A stretch of DNA of 64,000 nt from Branchiostoma floridae (lineage: Eukaryota > Chordata > Leptocardii > Amphioxiformes > Branchiostomatidae): assembly GCF_000003815.2 (NCBI RefSeq), contig NC_049979.1:8102217-8166216 (forward strand), read 5' to 3'. A program made the position numbers and the translations under genes. The notes beneath the pieces were generated by a model that did not search any database, was not told the DNA's origin, and was given only the letters and a program-made list of their open reading frames with translations. Below are positions 60,922 through 64,000 of the stretch, piece by piece; positions within the stretch are counted from its first letter, which is position 1, and each line of letters begins with the position of its first letter.

Positions 60922-63379
60922 AACACATGCTCGCAGCGGGTACACGTCGCCAGGTCCAAGCCTGAGATTTTCGTTGACAGGCTAGTCGATCAATGTCTTG
61001 TTGAGTCGATTTGGGGAGGAAATAGGGGTCACAGGGAGAGGTAGCCCGACTTCCTGATCTTGTGAGAGGTCTTGGCGGGAAAGAGCAGCAGACATCCAGA
61101 AAGTCTGGCTCTGCAGGGGGGCTGGGAAGACGGCTACCGGGGACAAGGTTCGGACGTATCTCTAGAGGGTAGTCTCAGAGTTTGAGTGTCGTCTGCAAAT
61201 GAAAGCAAACTCCATGGTCCATAGTACAGAAGGGGAGTGGCAGGTAACGGCTCTAGTCTCTACCAGACTCACGCCTGGCCGAATATATCAGACCAAGTTA
61301 GGAATAAAAGCCTAGTAGGAGTTAATTATTCTCCAAGCAGAGGTTGGGTCGTTTTACCGGTAAAAAACCTGACCACTACTATATCTCCGCGCCCCAACCT
61401 CTGCTTGGAGAACGAGTTATTTGGCCTTGGAGTGTGGTCGGTCTGGTGCCAACTGCACTCCTAGATCATCTAACTACTCTGGAGTGTTTTCTGTCTTATT
61501 TGACCAATTTCGACTATTTTTCCAGCGATCTGCGGAGCCTGGTAGAGGCTATAACAGCTCGTCGAGGTGTCCATAAAAGGAGCATGTGGTCGTCCTTCCC
61601 TCACTGGTGCACAACGATTGTACAGGATCCCCAAGTAAATGAGAAATAAAAAAAAGTTTTCTACCTTTCAATTATGGATCTTTTAAAGCACGCCCTACAG
61701 CATTTGACCCAGGACCTACTCCTGTCGATCGGTAAAAGCACTCGGCGTCAAGAAATATTTGAATCTATCCTGCTGGCATGAGGAACTGGTCGTACCGTGT
61801 CCATCGCCGCTTCCTGAGTGACATTCACTGTCCGTCTGTCTGTTATATAGTCTGTGGTGGCCGAGAAAAAAGTGCACGCGTATTCTTGCTGTTAAAAACT
61901 ACCATTTCGTAACTGATATAAACATAACGTTAGATATAAATGTTTGATTGACCTCATGTGATAGGCAAAATGCCCCACGTATCAAACTAACTATCCACTC
62001 TGAGCTGTCAGTGCCGTGCCTTATCCTTGTACCAGGGGAACATTACCTTTGGCGCTACCATGAATGGACAATCATCCTCCTAATCCCGTCTTGATCTGTT
62101 GTGGATTATGAACTGGTAGGGGCTCAGTGTACAATTTCCCAGACGTTATCTCTATTTTCTAAAGGCTTTTATGTGTCTTCTTTTGTCGTGCAACAAAGCC
62201 ATGTTTACAACGACGATTATTTTCTGCAACCTTTCCATTTTCTGATATCTATCTTCCCTTTCATTTTTTATGTATTTTTTCTTCCTTCTATGCTTTTCCC
62301 CACACCCGCTGCCCGGTCCTGTGCCAGCCTGATTACCCCCGTGGCCCAGAGGCCCCAGACCTACACCTGTGTCTGGTAAGTTAAGTGGTAGAAGGCAGCA
62401 AATACTATTACCAACCGGATCAGCGCGCTTGTGGCGATTATGTGGATTTTCTAGTAAGACCACATCCACGCATGGTACATCTTAGTACAAAGCACTTGAA
62501 ACTAGAACACCCCAGGAGACCCTAGGTATCAGGGACTGGACTCGGCCAGAGGAAAAGTAAGAAATCTATCGTCGAGTGTTGTTTTCTATTGTGTTAGAAA
62601 AGTGTGATATCCTTTTCTTTGAGCGAGTTGTACATTGTATATCAAACAGCATAAATGAAGAAAAAAAACTTTTACATTCTGTTGCCTTTGTCCTTTTTTG
62701 TGACTTCTATGTCTCAAGAAGGTTTTGGTGGGGAAAATTGAGCATCGATTATGAATATGTCTCTTATGTTGGCAAATCTTGCTTTTCCTACACACAGCAT
62801 AAATATCTACCACCTTTGCGTGAACCCTTAGCAAAACAACAATGAAGACAGCAGACGGCACCCTTGCTCGAAGAAGTGGAAAATTAAGGAACATAGCCCG
62901 AAACATTCTTTCTGCAACACCAACCTACTTAACATTCTCCAAACTTACACGTTCTTTCAACACAATAGAATAGAATGACAGCTTACAAATTCAATAGTGT
63001 TTATCAAGTGTGTTTATCTGGTCGGAGGGCGCCTCGGAGTCTGAATACTCCGTGTGGGGCTGCATATTGAGGTACATACTTACATAGTTGGCCCGGCTGT
63101 TCTACATGTCAGTGCTGTTTGTTAAAGGGTACAAACGATCGACCACTCTGATAAAGTAAAGGTTAACCTGTTTGTGTTCACTTAAGATCACCGGGCTGCT
63201 GTTGTATGTGATAGAAATAACAACCCATTCACGTTTAGTCTTCTTGAATCGATCAAGAATTTGAAGTTGTGGTCCATCAAGGAAATCCTTCATTTTTAAT
63301 GGGGAAGTTGACAAGACTGCGTCGATAATAAGTTTACATCGTATTGTCTCACTTTGATTCGCTTCAACGTAATGTTGAC
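60922..63379. other. Gene-poor spacer
   Basis: Apart from one small palindromic element at 61329-61412, nothing was recognised. Open frames of about 100 codons near 62152-62906 and 63102-63407 lack family resemblance or splice support. Confidence 0.45.
61329..61412. mobile_element. Small TIR element related to family B
   Basis: TTCTCCAAGCAGAGGTTGGG and its inverse bound an 84-base unit. The termini share CTCCAAGCAGAGGTT with family B, but the interior differs and no clear target duplication was found. Confidence 0.7.
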
Positions 63380-64000
63380 CGGAACAAGACATAGTTACCT
63401 TCGCCAAGAAGGCTGTTTAAGGCGCCGCTTGTCCTTCTGTCTGTGTCCGTCTGTGAACAGCAAAACTCGAGTCGAGAAGATATTTATGGGTCCTTTTGAC
63501 AGATGGATGGGGCCGTGGGGTCGGGAAAACGAAGGTCACGTTCGATGATGGGCTCCCTAGCGTCTTTCTGCGGTACTGCAACGGAAATTCCAGTTCTGAT
63601 ATCTCGTGTTCTGGACATGGTATAGTCATAAAGCGTGATTTTGCATTGCCATAAAGCTCTTGGGGTAGAGAATAAACGACGTAGGTTTGGGCCCTCTGGT
63701 TAAGTGCTATTTTGGGCGTGCAAGGGCCATTTGTGTACGAGTATCTCATGCTATGAAGAAGAATAACTCAAGAAGGGATCGGCAGATCGTCATGATGTTA
63801 GACGTAATTAGATACCAATCATGCAAATCATAATTCAATTTGCATAATTCATTAGGAAACTTTATCAATTAACTTCATGCCATGAAAGGACTCTCAAACA
63901 CATGACATACAAGTATGCATCTCAGTAAAGAGAGGAATATCGATCGATTAATTATGTATCTGAAGACCTAATTTGCATGAGAAAATGATATAATGTCATA
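63380..64000. repeat. Probable repeat running off the window end
   Basis: Starts near GTTACCTTCGCCAAGAAGGC, followed by GTCTGT-rich sequence and then TTTGCATAAT/ATTATGCA-type AT-rich stretches like those in the 59851-60921 element. The right end is not in the window. Confidence 0.35.

Noticed and set aside
63102-63749. Two minus-strand frames of about 100 codons
   Set aside because: No family resemblance; the region looks like repeat sequence.
1-64000. CRISPR arrays, tRNA, rRNA, operons
   Set aside because: No regularly spaced repeats or recognisable RNA genes; all genes are spliced and separately promoted.

Overview
The window reads as a compact, intron-rich invertebrate chordate genome, most likely a lancelet (Branchiostoma). 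The grounds are intron-split genes with clear vertebrate orthologues, short introns (mostly 0.2-1.5 kb), AT-rich spacers and many short inverted-repeat (MITE-like) elements. The species call is inference. There are no bacterial features, operons or CRISPR arrays, and I recognised no tRNA or rRNA gene.

Six protein-coding genes were reconstructed exon by exon, with reading phase closing across every junction. They are POLE2 (+, 555-6927, 520 aa, DNA polymerase epsilon subunit B); AMN/amnionless (-, 13011-7558, 538 aa, cubilin partner); B3GALNT2 (-, 21018-14193, 487 aa, ER GalNAc transferase for O-mannosyl glycans); an F-box/WD40 protein of FBXW7/Cdc4-like build (+, 22064-30042, 489 aa); PKDCC/VLK (+, 38314-46684, 491 aa, secretory-pathway tyrosine kinase); and a bHLH plus HMG-box protein that looks like an invertebrate MEIOSIN/BHMG1 (-, 51666-47513, 658 aa). 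POLE2 and AMN converge, AMN and B3GALNT2 are in tandem, B3GALNT2 and the F-box gene are head-to-head over about 1 kb, and PKDCC and the MEIOSIN-like gene converge.

The genes do not form one pathway. They cover S-phase replication, endocytosis, glycosylation, ubiquitin-ligase substrate selection, extracellular phosphorylation and, probably, meiotic entry. The remaining space (30-38 kb and 52-64 kb) is gene-poor and carries inverted-repeat elements, several with exact 8-bp target duplications typical of hAT-type transposition.

Most notable: a textbook AT-AC (U12-type) intron in POLE2; a decayed tandem duplicate of a POLE2 exon; the non-vertebrate MEIOSIN-like gene; an amnionless tail with four NPx(F/Y) sorting motifs; and a 1.77-kb inverted-repeat structure inside B3GALNT2 intron 1.
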